A DNA stretch of 64,000 bases, taken from positions 992,001 through 1,056,000 of the forward strand of contig CAVPVK010000007.1 in assembly GCA_963709175.1 (NCBI GenBank). The letters run 5' to 3'. The DNA comes from JANXQG01 sp963709175 (lineage in GTDB: Bacteria; Planctomycetota; Planctomycetia; Pirellulales; Thermoguttaceae). The position numbers were made by a program, and so were the translations under genes. The notes beneath the pieces are model-generated. The model was not told where the DNA came from. It saw nothing but the letters and a program-made list of their open reading frames with translations, and ran no database searches. Positions within the stretch are counted from its first letter, which is position 1. Each line of letters begins with the position of its first letter. Shown here one piece after another: positions 51,509 through 60,237 of this stretch.

Positions 51509-52738
51509 CTATTTCTCGTTTTGTAGTTGTTGGAGATCTGCTTTCTGCCCAAGGAGGTAGAGGAACACTTCCGCCGCATGCCAGGTGTGTGGGGTCGCCA
51601 ACCGCTGGCGGACAAACTCTTCCGCGATGACTTTCATGCCTTCGTATCGCCCTGGCTGGCCTCCTGTTCCCAGGTGAGCGGGTAGTCGCGGTTGCTAATG
51701 GGACTCGCTCGTGTGCCGTGGAAGTGGTCGCAGGCCCAGCCGAGATAGGGATAAGGGCCCCGGTCGTTCGCATCTTGCCCCTTGACGTAGGAATCTCTGT
51801 ACGCCATCCAAAACAGCGGCGAGTACGCATCGGGAACGGCAGGTACCGCGTACGGGTCGGGAAGCCCCATGGAGGCAAGGCCGAACTTGGCCCATTTCGT
51901 CTGGTAGGCCGGGTGCGCCGCGAAATCGCATCGGCCCTGGATGTACTTGCCTCCCGGACCTTGCACTTCCCAGCGCGGCATCTCGCGGAGGATCCGTGAC
52001 ACCAGCGAGTGCTTACGATCCGAGACCAGCGAAATCAGGTAAAGGGCTTGGCCCAGGTTGTCCGCTTCACACTCGCCGCCATTATTGCGGTCGTATGGTT
52101 CCCTGAGACCCAGCACCCAGTTCTTGATCAGGCCCAGGTTCCCTGTGGCCTTGAGGCACATGGCCACCATCGCACCATCTCGATACCAGGGCCGGCGGTA
52201 AACGAAGTAATTTGGCACGGGCTTGCCGTCGATCACGTTGACCAGCAACTCCTGGTGCAGCACGCGGAGCACGCGCGGATAGCGGTACTCACCGAAAGTA
52301 GGAAGACGGATCGGCGCCTGGCTGTGCACGACGGGTTGTCGGCGGCCGTCTTCTTCAATCCAAATCGCCTGGTCGTCTTCGACGATCCGCACCGGCGAGT
52401 CGCCAGTCGTGGTGATGGATACGCAATACTCGGGCGGAACGATTGTCTCGGATTTCACCTGCCATTGTCGAAGCACCGTGCCGGTGGTCGGTTCCAACAG
52501 CGACCCGGACTTGTACACGAGCTTCGGTCGCGCTCCCATTCCGAAGAGGAAGAATGGCACATCCGGCATGGGACGGCTGCCACCGAACTGCCGCCGCAGT
52601 GCGTTCAATTCGGCACGATATTCCAGCAGCCTCTGCCTCGCCGGATAGGTCCGTTCTTCCGCGCAGAGCGCTAACACACGTGGCAAAGAGACCAGAGATC
52701 AACAAGACGTTCACAGGAACGAGTCGCGACCAGCTCAT
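51509..52738 (-). CDS. Secreted six-hairpin glycosidase-like protein (frame-broken)
   Basis: A signal peptide MSWSRLVPVNVLLISGLFAT lies in one frame. After an indel near 52675 the body begins ALCAEERTYPARQRLLEYRA. RRPWYRDGAMVAMCLKATGN and NNGGECEADNLGQALYLISL have the 'RDGA' and helix-hairpin look of alpha/alpha-barrel glycosidases. A second indel near 51645, in a G run, leads to MKVIAEEFVRQRLATPHTWH and AAEVFLYLLGQKADLQQLQN. About 408 residues. The exact GH family is not recognised. It lies between the SGNH hydrolase and beta-helix genes, so a joint role in glycan breakdown is likely. Confidence 0.6.
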
Positions 52739-52800
52739 ATTTCAGATCCTCGGTGTTGGCGTTCGCACTTCGGCGTCAAGGCAAGGGGTCCGCGGTCACC

Positions 52801-53517
52801 TCATCGTAACAATTGCCCGGCGACGAACAAGATCATGAAGGAGGTCAGTATCTTGTCGGCCTGATACTGGCCTTTGGTATCCTTGACATTGTGCTGCTTC
52901 AGGTAGTCGATACATTCCTTGCGGAGGTCGACCAGCGTGGCGCCGGTCTGGTGGGCAACGTCGCAAGTGAGTTGGGCATATTGGTCAAGTTTCTGATCAA
53001 ACGGATTGGTCCCATCCGGCTTCTCGCCGATTACGGCAAGTGTCGCTAGCACGACCTTCGCCCCTCCGCCCTTGCACATGGCGACCATCTTCCCCAGTCC
53101 CGCCTGGAAGTCCTCTGGCGAGGTTCCCTTTTCCTTGTGCCAGACATCGTTGACTCCTAGGAAGATCACCACGACGTTCGGCTTTTCCTTGTCGAGCAAC
53201 TCCTGCATCGTGCCACCGATCGTACCCCAGGGGCTTCTACCTTCCAGCACGGTGGGCACGCGGCCGCCGTTGAGCCCGTGCTGCAGCAGCTTTACCTTGA
53301 GGTCCTTCGTAGGCGGGCTTGTGATCAGAGCCTTCTTCATCGTCTCGATATAGCCGCCTTGCATGGTGATGGAATCACCGAAAAAGGCAATGGCGACGCC
53401 CTGCTTGAGCGGCGTGTCTTTGCCGGTCAAAGCGGCCAATCCTGGACTCTCCGCGGAATGGGCCGATGCGGCTATGACCAGGCACAATGCCAGGGACAAT
53501 CCTGTTTGACGTATCAC
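52801..53517 (-). CDS. Secreted SGNH/GDSL-type hydrolase (second paralogue)
   Basis: 238 residues from a GTG start with AAGGAG 5 nt upstream; signal peptide VIRQTGLSLALCLVIAASAH. IAFFGDSITMQGG (Ser49), LQHGLNGGRVPTVLEG and GVNDVWH match the paralogue at 28993. The C-terminal D-x-x-H (DGVH in the other copy) is not visible: the protein ends TSFMILFVAGQLLR. Either the catalytic dyad was lost or a short deletion or frame error lies near 52840. First gene of the operon with the next two genes. Confidence 0.75.
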   Translation of the reverse strand: MIRQTGLSLALCLVIAASAHSAESPGLAALTGKDTPLKQGVAIAFFGDSITMQGGYIETMKKALITSPPTKDLKVKLLQHGLNGGRVPTVLEGRSPWGTIGGTMQELLDKEKPNVVVIFLGVNDVWHKEKGTSPEDFQAGLGKMVAMCKGGGAKVVLATLAVIGEKPDGTNPFDQKLDQYAQLTCDVAHQTGATLVDLRKECIDYLKQHNVKDTKGQYQADKILTSFMILFVAGQLLR

Positions 53518-53856
53518 AAAGTTCTCCTTCTTCGATTGTTGCGAGTGGCGACACCTTCGTATCCTAATCCGGCTGAACGTGACCGTCCAGTCCGTACCGG
53601 GTTTCGTGGACTGAGGGACGTTCGCAGGAGCCTGATAGCGCGGGCCGCAGGCGCGTATACGCGCGGCTGATGCATTCTGGAGGCAGGACGGCATTGGGGT
53701 CGCCTTGGGTTGCGATCAGGCGTCTGGCGGGCCGGCGCATTCAGGGACACCGGATTTTATTTCCGGAAATACGCTCTCGCTCGTTAGGTATGGTTTCGCT
53801 TTTTCCCAGACACGAAATCGTGCCCGGACGGATACGCGCCATGCGTGTAAAACTGG
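53518..53856. other. Intergenic upstream of the SGNH operon
   Basis: No gene is supported. It contains a palindrome ATTTCCGGAAAT near 53759 and should carry the minus-strand promoter of the SGNH operon. Confidence 0.3.
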
Positions 53857-54201
53857 TCACGCCTCAAGCCGCCAAGGCCCGCGCATGACCTTCCTGAGCA
53901 GCGCATTGCCTTCAGCATCCGAAGGAAACGTTTCGCTCTTCGGATCGAACTTCAGTTCACGCTTTAGCCGTGCCGCAATTGCTCCCAGGTGACAGCGGCT
54001 TGCGGCGCGATGTGCGGCCTCGACCGGCGCAGCCGTCTCTTGTCGCGAAATCACGCAATCGATGAAATTGCGGTGGTGGTTGGTCGAAACATGGAGATGC
54101 GTCTCGCTGGCCTTGATCTTCGTGCGCCGCAGCTCCGCCGGATCGGTCACCAGCCTGGTATTCTCGGTGACGCCCGCGTTCCGGCTGGTTGTCGATCGCA
54201 T
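53857..54201 (-). pseudogene. C-terminal fragment of a Gfo/Idh/MocA oxidoreductase
   Basis: The frame encodes TDPAELRRTKIKASETHLHV, STNHHRNFIDCVISRQETAA, PVEAAHRAASRCHLGAIAAR and EGNALLRKVMRGPWRLEA. This is the last 90 residues of the large planctomycete Gfo/Idh group; compare RAMREPWCV at the end of the gene at 21901. The cofactor domain and EKP motif are missing, and homology stops near 54170, just before a D-type repeat. Confidence 0.6.
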
Positions 54202-54249
54202 GACGGGTGCCGCCGGTCGTTTCGAGGCGGGATTGCTGGCCGTGGCCCC

Positions 54250-54281
54250 TTGTGGAACCGGTCGGAGCGGCGCGGTAAAGT
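54250..54281 (+). promoter_or_regulatory. D-type repeat core, copy D5 (plus strand)
   Basis: TTGTGG, 20 nt ending GCGGCGCGG, TAAAGT, then AGAGGCCAGACGCCGG. It is 65 nt upstream of the ATG of the gene interrupted by the insertion sequence. CCGTTG directly abuts that ATG. Confidence 0.5.
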
Positions 54282-54440
54282 AGAGGCCAGACGCCGGTGG
54301 CGTCGTACGCTTGGTCGTGCAGCCTGGAAATCGGCAAGGGCCGTTGATGAATTCATCCCGTCCTATCTGTTGCCCGTATTGCTCGACGCGAGTTGTGTTG
54401 ACCGTCGAGGGAGAGTGCCCGGCGTGCCGGAAAGCCGTTT

Positions 54441-54450
54441 GCCAGCCGTG
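54441..54450. repeat. Target-site duplication, left copy (GCCAGCCGTG)
   Basis: The same 10 bases occur at 55716-55725, immediately outside the other inverted repeat. A 10-bp duplication fits ISAs1-family elements (8-10 bp). Confidence 0.85.
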
Positions 54451-55715
54451 CAGGGCGATTGCGCGAATCTAGGCAATCTGCTACGATTGGGCGAGTGCGA
54501 TTCCAACCGCTTGCTGACGAACAGCGAGGGTTAGAGGAATCGTTTAAGACCAAAGGAGTAGAGACGCATGCCGCAGATGAAGTCAGCAAGGATTCAGGAC
54601 CACTTCGCCGATCTCACCGATCCCCGTTGCCGCGAGGTTGTTTACCCCCTGATCAATGTCGTTGTGATTGCTATATGCGCGGTGATCTGCGGTGCCGACG
54701 ATTTTGTGGCCATTGCTGAGTTTGGCAGGATGAAGCGTGAGTGGCTGTCGCGTTTTCTCGATCTGCAAAAGGGCATTCCGTCACACGATCGCTTCAACGC
54801 GATCTTGGCGGCGATCAAGCCGGCGGAGTTCGAGAAGTGTTTGCTCAGTTTGATCACGGCGTTGCATGAAATCACCGACGGGCAAGTAGTCGCCATTGAT
54901 GGCAAGACACTTCGCCGGAGCTTCGACACGGCCAGCGGCAAGGCGGCGATTTACATGGTCAGCGCGTGGGCGACAGCCAATCACATCAGCCTGGGACAAG
55001 TGGTGGTGGACGCGAAGAGCAACGAAATCACAGCCATTCCGAAATTGTTGCAAATACTGGAGATTTCCGGCTGTTTGGTGACTATCGACGCCATGGGTTG
55101 TCAAACCGAGATCGCGCAAGAAATCGTTAACGCTGGGGCAGACTACGTTTTGGCCGTGAAGGGAAACCAACCAACGTTGCATAAAGGGATCGAAGCGTTT
55201 TTCGACGACCACCTCGAAGACGATTTCGTGCGAACGAAAGCACGTCGCCATGAAACGCAGGAAAAGGGACATGGCCGGGAAGAGCTTCGTTCTTACATTG
55301 TCTGTCCTGTACCGGAGGATCTGCCCGATGGTTCACGCTGGGCAAAACTGAAGGCAATCGGAATCGCCATCAGTGAAACGCAGCGTGACGGCAAGAACTG
55401 TTGTGAGGTGCGCTATTACATCCTCAGCAAGTATCTATCGGGTCGTCGCTTCGCCGGGGCGGTACGCGACCACTGGGGTATCGAGAACCGTTTGCATTGG
55501 CAACTCGACGTGACGTTTCAGGAAGACCAGTGCCGGGTCCGCAAAGGTCACGCGGATACGAACCTCAGTATCCTCCGGCGCACGGCGCTCAGCTTGCTGA
55601 AGAACGAGTTAACGAGAAAGGTCGGCATCAAGAACAAACGTCTCGCTGCCGCCTTGGATGACACCTACCTGGAGAAAGTCCTTACAGGAACGTGAGTTAT
55701 GGTGCAATCGCCCTG
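54451..55715 (+). mobile_element. Complete ISAs1-family insertion sequence (1265 bp)
   Basis: Terminal inverted repeats start CAGGGCGATTGC at 54451 and, on the other strand, CAGGGCGATTGC from 55715 inward, 12 perfect bases followed by looser similarity. The single gene inside encodes the transposase, and both ends are flanked by GCCAGCCGTG. All parts are intact, so the element could be active. Only one copy lies in this window. Confidence 0.88.
54568..55695 (+). CDS. ISAs1-family transposase
   Basis: 375 residues. N-terminal domain ADLTDPRCREVVYPLINVVV is typical of ISAs1 (H-repeat-associated) transposases. DDE-type core: VVAIDGKTLRRSFD (first Asp), GCLVTIDAMGCQTEIAQEIV (second Asp) and DHWGIENRLHWQLDVTFQED (final Glu in the Y/H-x2-R-x3-E-x6-K-like block). 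One intact frame. AAGGAG lies 8 nt before the ATG. It catalyses cut-and-paste or copy movement of the element. Confidence 0.92.
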   Translation: MPQMKSARIQDHFADLTDPRCREVVYPLINVVVIAICAVICGADDFVAIAEFGRMKREWLSRFLDLQKGIPSHDRFNAILAAIKPAEFEKCLLSLITALHEITDGQVVAIDGKTLRRSFDTASGKAAIYMVSAWATANHISLGQVVVDAKSNEITAIPKLLQILEISGCLVTIDAMGCQTEIAQEIVNAGADYVLAVKGNQPTLHKGIEAFFDDHLEDDFVRTKARRHETQEKGHGREELRSYIVCPVPEDLPDGSRWAKLKAIGIAISETQRDGKNCCEVRYYILSKYLSGRRFAGAVRDHWGIENRLHWQLDVTFQEDQCRVRKGHADTNLSILRRTALSLLKNELTRKVGIKNKRLAAALDDTYLEKVLTGT

Positions 55716-55725
55716 GCCAGCCGTG
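55716..55725. repeat. Target-site duplication, right copy (GCCAGCCGTG)
   Basis: Identical to 54441-54450; lies directly after the right inverted repeat. Confidence 0.85.
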
Positions 55726-56116
55726 CGGTGGTGGGCGCGACGAAATGACTGCCGCAGACTTGCCACCAAATGTGATGGAAACCAATGACGACCGGAATCG
55801 GTTCCAGTTCTCTCTTCGGCAGCTCCTCACGGCGGTCACGTTGTTCGCGTGCGTCCTGGGTGGTGCGAGGTGGTTCTACGCTCGGCATGGCAAGGTAAAA
55901 TGATACCCGTACCATTCGACCTGATTCCGTGGCGTGCGTCAGGAGTTGAGCGGCTACTTGCGAACACCATTTTGCGATGGCGATGGGTATGCCGAACTAA
56001 TGCCGAGATATCCGGCTTTCCAGCCACAAGCGTGTTGACTTTGCGGATTGTTCTGCCATAAACAAAGGTATTACTGGGGGATGATTCCCGAAGGATCGGC
56101 CAGGAGTAACTGTCAA

Positions 56117-59100
56117 ATGAGGCCAAACATTGCCAGCGTATTGATGGCGACGATCATTCTTATACTCGCGCTGCTTGCCGTGTGTCCAGTGGCCGCTCAG
56201 TCTGGCCCCAGGCCATGGGAGCAGGGGGACGCTGCAACAATCCAGGCGCTTTCTAAAATCCTGGGCTCCAGCCCCGACAAATGGAAGTTTGGCAGCAAAG
56301 GGAGAATTGCGGATGTGGACGGACGCAAGGCACTCGTCGTAGATGAACCGAGCAGCGTTCCCATGATGCTGACCAGTGCCACCACGTATGGTCCTAACAC
56401 CGAGTTTATTCTGACCTTTCACTTCCTAGAGCCTGCCGAAGAAAGCGGCCGGATGTCATTCCAGTTCGGCGTTATGAATGTCAAACAAATGTATGACAAT
56501 TCGCCCGGCGTGAGCATCGCAGGCAGCTCGTACCGCGGCATTCCGGTTCTTGGCCTTTCGGTTTATGGGCCCGGCAATACGCCAATCAGCCTGCTGAATT
56601 ATGAACTCAAAGGCTCCTTCAGTCGCAGCTTGGGTTGGGACGAGACTTTGCGTAAGACTGTGGAACGCAATCTGGCGAGCTTGCCCGGAGTGACCGAGAA
56701 GTGGCTTACCTATCGGATTGTCGTCCGCAACCATTATCAGGAAACCTGGCTTGACGACCGATTGCAGAGCGTCCGTGCGGACAAGGAACTGAATGCCAAC
56801 GGCCATCTCCGCATCAACCTCTTCCCTAAGACCGCCCTCGCATCGCTGCAAATCAAGCCACTGCCACCGTCGCCGCCGCTTCTTCGCCCGCTGCGCCTGT
56901 CGGGCTTCGTCAACGCCTCGCAATTCAATGGACATCCGTTGGATCGCAGCACGCTGCCCGCCGTTGGTCGGGAGATCATTCTGCACGGCATTCCTTTCCT
57001 TTTTCCGGAACCTGATAGCCACGGTCGCGACCAGCTCGCGCTCGCTGATAGCTGGGCGCAGTTCTCCGCGATGGAAGGCTATTTCGAGAGCAACAACGGT
57101 GAATTTGGCGGCCGCTGGCCTGGTGTCTTCGACGTCAACCCCGCACGCATCCACCTACGGGTTCCCTATGACTACTATACCAAGCTGCACCTCATCGCCG
57201 CGGCGGACGATTCCAAAGACAGCGTGTCGCTCGTTACGGTCCAGTTCTTCCGCCGGCAGGCAGGCTTTCCGAAGAACTACACGGCACGTATCCCGCTTTT
57301 CAGCGCCCGAGCCAACGGCGTTCGGGCGTTGCCGGTCAAGCTCCAGGGCGGCACGGCGGGATCGCTCTACCTGGTGTCCATCCCGCTGGACCCCGGCGAG
57401 CTTTCCAGTTTCGGTGACCTCAATGAGATTGAGATGGAGTTGACCAAGGAGGTCAAGCTGTACCGCAGTTACCCTGATCCCTGTTGTTACAGCTTCCACC
57501 AAGGCGGCCTGCCGAGCAGTGTGCATATCTTCGCAATGACGCTGGAACGTTCGCGCATCGCCATGGATTTCAAGCCTGACAAGTTCGGCCATGTCTGGAC
57601 CGCACCGGCCAGACCCTCCTACACAGTCGCGTTGCGCAACCGAACGGCGGTTCCGCAAAAGGTGCAACTGGAGTTAGCCGCCGTCAGCCATGCCGGAACG
57701 GAGAAGACCCACCAGAACAAGGAAATCACGGTACCGCCCGGCGACATGGAAACGCCGGTTCCGTTTGCCATCGACCACTTGCAAGAGAACGGTTATCACG
57801 CCGTCTCCCTCACGATGAGAAATGGAGACCAGTCTTGGACAGAGCGACGGTCGCTTGCGCGATTGCACCCGGACACGCGTGAGCGAGGTAATTGGGACGA
57901 TGGCCGAGGTGCCTTGTTAGGCATGTTTGACTGGGGAGGCGGGTTCAACACGCCAAAGCGGGCCCAGAGCCTGCCGCTGATGGCAGAAGCCGGCGTGGAA
58001 ACCACCATCCTGGGGCCATCGGATTGGCCCGCCGACGAGCGAGCTATCGCCGAGAAGGCGGGAATGCTCTTCTTCGAGTTCGGCAGCATCAGCCAACGCG
58101 AGGAATGGGGCGATTCGGCCAAGAAGAAGTCCGAGTTGCTGGAGCACATGAAGACCTGGCGAAAGCCCAGCGCGATCGTTCGTCCGGTAGAAGTGGTTCT
58201 TTTCCTGGAGACCTTCTTGGGCAACGTCACCTGGGGGAACTTTCCGGAGTATTACGGTGAGCCCGAATACAAGCTCACTCCGGATGAGGAAACGAACTAT
58301 CAGTTGCGCCTGCCCCAGGTCCTCCTTGTCGGCAAGCTGTTGCGCGAGCATTACCCGCCGGCAAAACTGATGCTGCCCTACGGGGATCCTTTGTACTGCG
58401 TTCCTTTCCTGCGCAGGAGCCCGGAGGTACGTAGTCTTGTTGACGGCGTGGCGCTGGACGTCCCCGGATTTGAGATCCTGCCCGAAAGGCAGCTTCACCA
58501 GATGTCCCCCCACCGCATGTTCGAGCTGGTGACGGAAGCTAAGAAAGTCGGGAAGACGTTGCGGCTTTCGTTCTATGAAGGACCTTGCGCGCCCCTTCAG
58601 CCAGGGGCGTTGACGCCCGATGAGTCTGCGGATGTTTTCATGCGCGATTTCCTCATCTACTTCGCGTACGGGGTTACCCGCTTCCCCAGCGGCCCGACAA
58701 CCTTTTCGTGTTCTGACTATTGGGGAGAGGAGCATTATGGGGATGGGATCGTCTCAGGTATTCCCTATTGTTCGCCCAAGCCGGGCTACGCCGCGTTCGC
58801 TACCCTCTCACGGCACCTCAACCGGGCCAACTTCGTGAAGTGGCTTCCTACCGGAAGCCTTACCACGTTCTGCCTCCAGTTCAAGCATTACAAAACGGGG
58901 AAGCTGATCCACGTGATTTGGACCATCCGGGGTAAACGGCCTGTCACGCTGGCTGTTTCCCCTGGAGCAAGAGTCAGTCACTGGAACCGGGATGACAACG
59001 AGACCGTGCTGTCGGAGAAGCAGGGCAGAGTCACGTTCGTCTCGGATTCTTCCCCCTGTTACGTGGAAGGGCTCGACAGCGATGCGCACGTCGCCCTTGG

Positions 59101-60199
59101 CGAGCCGGACCACTCCGATTCCGCGCCCGGGCCAAATTCGATCATGATCTCCAATCCAGGAGACGGCACCTGGACCATGAGTTCCGAGCCTGACAAGGAT
59201 TACGAGTTCGACCCCCTGCACTGTATCGCCCGCTTTCCGGGCAAGATGCGTGCCTGGCCGGTGGAAGCCCCGGCTTATTGCGGGGGCAAGGCGCTGGCCG
59301 TTCGGCTGGAGATCCAAGAGAAGGAGCGCAAGGTGATGCCGTGGTACACCACGCTGGCGCCAAAACGTCCCGTGGTCATTGACGGCAAGGCGAGCCATCT
59401 TGGCATCTGGGTGAAAGCCGCCAGCGATTGGGGCCGTGTCGTGTACTTCCTGCGGGATGCCAAGGGGGAGCGTTGGATCAACATCGGCACGAGGGAAGCT
59501 TGGAACTGCGACGACACGCACGCATGGAGCAGTTTCAACTTCGACGGTTGGCGTTTTTTGCGATTCGAGTTGCCGTCCAACATGCCGTACGACAACTTCC
59601 GTGAGGCCGGGAGCACATGGTGGGGGCATTACGGGGCCGGGGACGGAATCGTGGACCTGCCCCTTTCGATTGAGAAGATTGTTGTCGAGCACCGCAGCCA
59701 TGTGATCTACGTGAACGATCCCCAGCCAGCGCGGCCAGACGACGTTCTACTCGGGGACCTCTACGCGGAATACGAGACGCCTTTCGACAAAACGCCGGAG
59801 GCAGTGCGCCAGTCGCGCATCCGGATGCCAGCGCCGGAAGGAGTCCCACCGATTGGCAATCCCATAAAGGATTTGAAGGCTCGCGGCGTCGGACCGATCC
59901 CGGCGGCCATTCAGCGGGTTGAACCACCTCTCCATGAGTACGACGGCACCCGCTGCCTGGTGCATTTTGCGAAGACTCCGACTGCCATCAGCTACAGCGT
60001 CTGGGTCAGTCCATACGAGGACGGCACTGGCGCCTTGGAACTGGGGCGGGACTGGACGGAGCCCGGCCAAATCATGACCGGTCTGCGCCCCGAAACAGAC
60101 TTCTATCTCTTCCTCGTGTACACGGACAAAGACGGGAAAAAGTCCAAGCCTTCCGCGCCGCTCAAGATCCGGCTTCGTGATATGTTTGGTCTAAAATAA
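56117..60199 (+). CDS. Very large secreted glycoside-hydrolase-like protein
   Basis: 1360 residues in one intact frame. MRPNIASVLMATIILILALL is a signal peptide. Residues 25-270 form a sandwich (LTFHFLEPAEESGRMSFQFG; YRIVVRNHYQETWLDDRLQS). The middle (600-960) is barrel-like, with MFDWGGGFNTPKRAQSLPLM, VVLFLETFLGNVTWGNFPEY and LRLSFYEGPCAPLQPG, whose acidic residues could be catalytic. Later parts are a sandwich (GKASHLGIWVKAASDWGRVV; RWINIGTREAWNCDDTHAWS) and a fibronectin-III-like end. No GH family could be named. AGGAG lies 10 nt before this ATG. It precedes the Tat-exported gene by 38 nt. Confidence 0.7.
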   Translation: MRPNIASVLMATIILILALLAVCPVAAQSGPRPWEQGDAATIQALSKILGSSPDKWKFGSKGRIADVDGRKALVVDEPSSVPMMLTSATTYGPNTEFILTFHFLEPAEESGRMSFQFGVMNVKQMYDNSPGVSIAGSSYRGIPVLGLSVYGPGNTPISLLNYELKGSFSRSLGWDETLRKTVERNLASLPGVTEKWLTYRIVVRNHYQETWLDDRLQSVRADKELNANGHLRINLFPKTALASLQIKPLPPSPPLLRPLRLSGFVNASQFNGHPLDRSTLPAVGREIILHGIPFLFPEPDSHGRDQLALADSWAQFSAMEGYFESNNGEFGGRWPGVFDVNPARIHLRVPYDYYTKLHLIAAADDSKDSVSLVTVQFFRRQAGFPKNYTARIPLFSARANGVRALPVKLQGGTAGSLYLVSIPLDPGELSSFGDLNEIEMELTKEVKLYRSYPDPCCYSFHQGGLPSSVHIFAMTLERSRIAMDFKPDKFGHVWTAPARPSYTVALRNRTAVPQKVQLELAAVSHAGTEKTHQNKEITVPPGDMETPVPFAIDHLQENGYHAVSLTMRNGDQSWTERRSLARLHPDTRERGNWDDGRGALLGMFDWGGGFNTPKRAQSLPLMAEAGVETTILGPSDWPADERAIAEKAGMLFFEFGSISQREEWGDSAKKKSELLEHMKTWRKPSAIVRPVEVVLFLETFLGNVTWGNFPEYYGEPEYKLTPDEETNYQLRLPQVLLVGKLLREHYPPAKLMLPYGDPLYCVPFLRRSPEVRSLVDGVALDVPGFEILPERQLHQMSPHRMFELVTEAKKVGKTLRLSFYEGPCAPLQPGALTPDESADVFMRDFLIYFAYGVTRFPSGPTTFSCSDYWGEEHYGDGIVSGIPYCSPKPGYAAFATLSRHLNRANFVKWLPTGSLTTFCLQFKHYKTGKLIHVIWTIRGKRPVTLAVSPGARVSHWNRDDNETVLSEKQGRVTFVSDSSPCYVEGLDSDAHVALGEPDHSDSAPGPNSIMISNPGDGTWTMSSEPDKDYEFDPLHCIARFPGKMRAWPVEAPAYCGGKALAVRLEIQEKERKVMPWYTTLAPKRPVVIDGKASHLGIWVKAASDWGRVVYFLRDAKGERWINIGTREAWNCDDTHAWSSFNFDGWRFLRFELPSNMPYDNFREAGSTWWGHYGAGDGIVDLPLSIEKIVVEHRSHVIYVNDPQPARPDDVLLGDLYAEYETPFDKTPEAVRQSRIRMPAPEGVPPIGNPIKDLKARGVGPIPAAIQRVEPPLHEYDGTRCLVHFAKTPTAISYSVWVSPYEDGTGALELGRDWTEPGQIMTGLRPETDFYLFLVYTDKDGKKSKPSAPLKIRLRDMFGLK

Positions 60200-60237
60200 A
60201 GGTCGGACACAGCTCTTTCAACGCGGGGAGGTTCTCT

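Larger units (their letters stand above)
54347..55903 (+). pseudogene. Zinc-ribbon/FSLR membrane protein interrupted by an IS
   Basis: Removing the element and one copy of the 10-bp target duplication joins 54347-54450 to 55726-55903. The result is an exact 94-codon frame: MNSSRPICCPYCSTRVVLTV, EGECPACRKAVCQPCGGGRD, EMTAADLPPNVMETNDDRNR, FQFSLRQLLTAVTLFACVLG and a short end. Two CPxC knuckles precede one membrane helix with the FSLR motif. The junction codon TGC spans the insertion point. The reconstructed protein of 93 residues may itself be shortened relative to larger family members. Confidence 0.7.

Noticed and set aside
54568..55695. Assigning the transposase to IS4 proper
   Set aside because: The ISAs1-type N-terminal domain, size of 1265 bp and 10-bp duplication fit the ISAs1 family better.
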